Positions 42,565 through 43,575 of a stretch of DNA of 43,575 bases are shown one piece after another. A model generated the notes under the pieces. That model was given only the letters and a program-made list of their open reading frames with translations. It made no database searches and was not told where the DNA came from. The position numbers and the translations under genes were made by a program. Source of the stretch: Ilumatobacteraceae bacterium (lineage in GTDB: Bacteria > Actinomycetota > Acidimicrobiia > Acidimicrobiales > Ilumatobacteraceae); the NCBI GenBank assembly GCA_009691255.1, contig SHUT01000014.1:1-43575 (forward strand), written 5' to 3'. Positions within the stretch are counted from its first letter, which is position 1, and the number at the start of each line of letters is the position of its first letter.

Positions 42565-43365
42565 ATGAACGACATCAATAAATCATCCCGGAATAATGCC
42601 TTTAGTCGTCGTACAATGCTGCGCACAAGCGGCATCACCATCACCGCCGGAATGCTTCTTGCAGCGTGCACCAAAAAGGTGTCTACCGGCGCGCTTCCGC
42701 GCATTGGCGAATCACCCACCACCACGGTGCTGCCAGAAGGACTCATTACAGACGAAGTACTACTTCGCACAGCGATGTCGGTTGAGTACAACGCCATCGA
42801 CACCTACGCAACTGTTATCGAAGCTAAAATTTTCAAAGCGGGCACGAACAATCTCTTGAAGCGTTTCTCTCAAGACCATGAGTCCCACGCCGAAGCGCTA
42901 TCTGGGTTAATCAAAGAACTAAATGGCTCTCCGTACAAAAAGGCCAATCCAAACGTGACTTCTTTGTACATCAATCCTGCTCTTGATTTGGTGACATCTA
43001 GTGAAGATCCAACCGCCGATGCGCTGGTCCTAGCGCATGCCCTCGAAACACTTGCTGCCCAGACATATCAGGCATTTGTTGTAATGCTCCTTGATCCTGC
43101 CTTGCGATCTGCTGCTATGTCGATTGCAGATCAAGAAGCGCGTCACACAGTTGTTCTTGCCCAAGCAATTCGGCCAGGGCTTGCTGGTCTTTTGCCCGGA
43201 ACCAACGAAGCAGGAAAGCCTCTGATTGCTGCTATTCCCAGCGCCTTTGGGTCGCTCTCAACGATTCCGATCGCAGTCGGAAAACCTAATGAGTCGGGTA
43301 ATAAAACCACCTTGGTGCTTGAGACACCAAGCCTCAACTCATTTATCTACGACTACATCGACTGA
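42565..43365 (+). CDS. Tat-exported ferritin-like lipoprotein
   Basis: Paralogue of the preceding gene, 266 residues. The signal peptide has a twin-arginine motif (SRRTML, 14-19), a hydrophobic core and a lipobox LAAC with C35, so it should be folded in the cytoplasm, exported by Tat and anchored to the membrane. Candidate diiron ligands are E74, H105-x-x-H108 (HESH), E161 and E191-x-x-H194 (EARH), again with HxxH in the second position. The start ATG has a good AAGGA upstream. The frame stays open 16 codons further back, into the previous gene, without support. Its last codons contain part of the rnpB promoter. Confidence 0.83.
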   Translation: MNDINKSSRNNAFSRRTMLRTSGITITAGMLLAACTKKVSTGALPRIGESPTTTVLPEGLITDEVLLRTAMSVEYNAIDTYATVIEAKIFKAGTNNLLKRFSQDHESHAEALSGLIKELNGSPYKKANPNVTSLYINPALDLVTSSEDPTADALVLAHALETLAAQTYQAFVVMLLDPALRSAAMSIADQEARHTVVLAQAIRPGLAGLLPGTNEAGKPLIAAIPSAFGSLSTIPIAVGKPNESGNKTTLVLETPSLNSFIYDYID

Positions 43366-43373
43366 CCGCGCCC

Positions 43374-43379
43374 TACACT
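43374..43379 (+). promoter_or_regulatory. -10 element of rnpB
   Basis: TACACT lies 9 bases after the ferritin-like stop and about 7 bases before the estimated 5' end of RNase P RNA. The matching -35 would fall inside the end of the ferritin-like gene, around 43350-43356, and is poor. The short gap leaves no space for a separate terminator. Confidence 0.5.
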
Positions 43380-43385
43380 GCAAGG

Positions 43386-43575
43386 CGACGGTGAGTCAGT
43401 TGGGTGACCGCGGCACAAGCAATTGTGTCGAGGAAAGTCGGGACTCCATAGGGCAAAGTGCTAGTGAAAACTAGGTTGGGGCGACCTGACGGACAGTGCA
43501 ACAGAGAGTAAACCGCCGATGGACTAGCAATAGTCACAGGTAAGGCTGAAACGGTGCGGTAAGAGCGCACCAGCG
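43386..43575 (+). ncRNA. rnpB: RNase P RNA, 5' part (runs off the window)
   Basis: Catalytic RNA of RNase P, which trims the 5' leader from tRNA precursors. Universally conserved blocks are present in order: GAGGAAAGTCGGGACTCC near 43430-43447 (5' side of P4), ACAGAGAGTAAACCGCC near 43500-43517, and GGTAAGGCTGAAACGGTG then GCGGTAAGAGCGCACC near 43540-43571. This is the bacterial type A arrangement. The 5' end is estimated from the TACACT element and the P1 strand and may be a few bases off. About half of the molecule lies in the window. Confidence 0.95.

Overview
The window is a piece of an actinobacterial chromosome of roughly 50% G+C, judged by eye. It carries a WhiB regulator, a SepF-FtsZ pair without FtsA, a DUF3040 membrane protein, a PimB-like mannosyltransferase with its usual SRPBCC and ROK companions, a type 2 isoleucyl-tRNA synthetase and a bacterial RNase P RNA. 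Many start codons are GTG, and most neighbouring genes overlap by 1-4 bases. The combination fits Actinomycetota, most likely a low-GC Acidimicrobiia (Ilumatobacter-like) lineage. That placement is inferred from gene content only.

Positions 1-19770 are one long minus-strand division and cell wall (dcw) cluster. In transcription order it reads mraZ, rsmH, ftsL, ftsI, murE, mraY, murD, ftsW, murG, murC, murB, ftsQ, ftsZ, yggS, sepF, yggT, ileS, then the start of a lysine-rich, probably DksA/TraR-type gene. It makes lipid II from UDP-MurNAc precursors, polymerises and crosslinks it (FtsW, FtsI) and builds the Z ring (FtsZ, SepF). murF is missing from its usual place between murE and mraY, and divIVA and yfiH are also absent. 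The cluster starts behind a promoter covered by a six-unit, 10-bp-periodic array of MraZ-box-like repeats. Hairpins sit next to the ribosome binding sites of mraZ and ftsZ, and a 22-bp RNA stem contains the rsmH binding site.

Positions 19878-25186, also minus strand, hold housekeeping and metabolic genes: a lipoate-ligase family protein, an HNH nuclease, a conserved small protein, an acyl-CoA dehydrogenase, a ROK kinase, DUF3040 and DNA polymerase IV with a terminator. A plus-strand group at 25210-27740 encodes a small membrane protein, an inositol-monophosphatase family enzyme and glycerol kinase. It meets a minus-strand group head-on at 27741-33526: ROK glucokinase, SRPBCC protein, membrane protein, PimB-like glycosyltransferase, QueG, a Cys-rich protein, TrpD and WhiB.

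Positions 33652-36527 (minus) form a peroxide-defence type operon: a Fur/PerR regulator, a rubrerythrin without rubredoxin domain, a CCG-type Fe-S protein and a DUF3501 gene broken by a one-base frameshift. A perfect 14-bp palindrome separates it from the divergent plus-strand genes at 36656-41733: glpD, an alkyl-DHAP-synthase-like FAD protein, a membrane protein and a second FGGY kinase whose glycerol-contacting residues are changed. Two tandem Tat-exported ferritin-like proteins follow, one of them a lipoprotein, and the window ends inside rnpB. I see no CRISPR, insertion sequence, phage gene or tRNA. No stretch without a gene is longer than about 220 bases.
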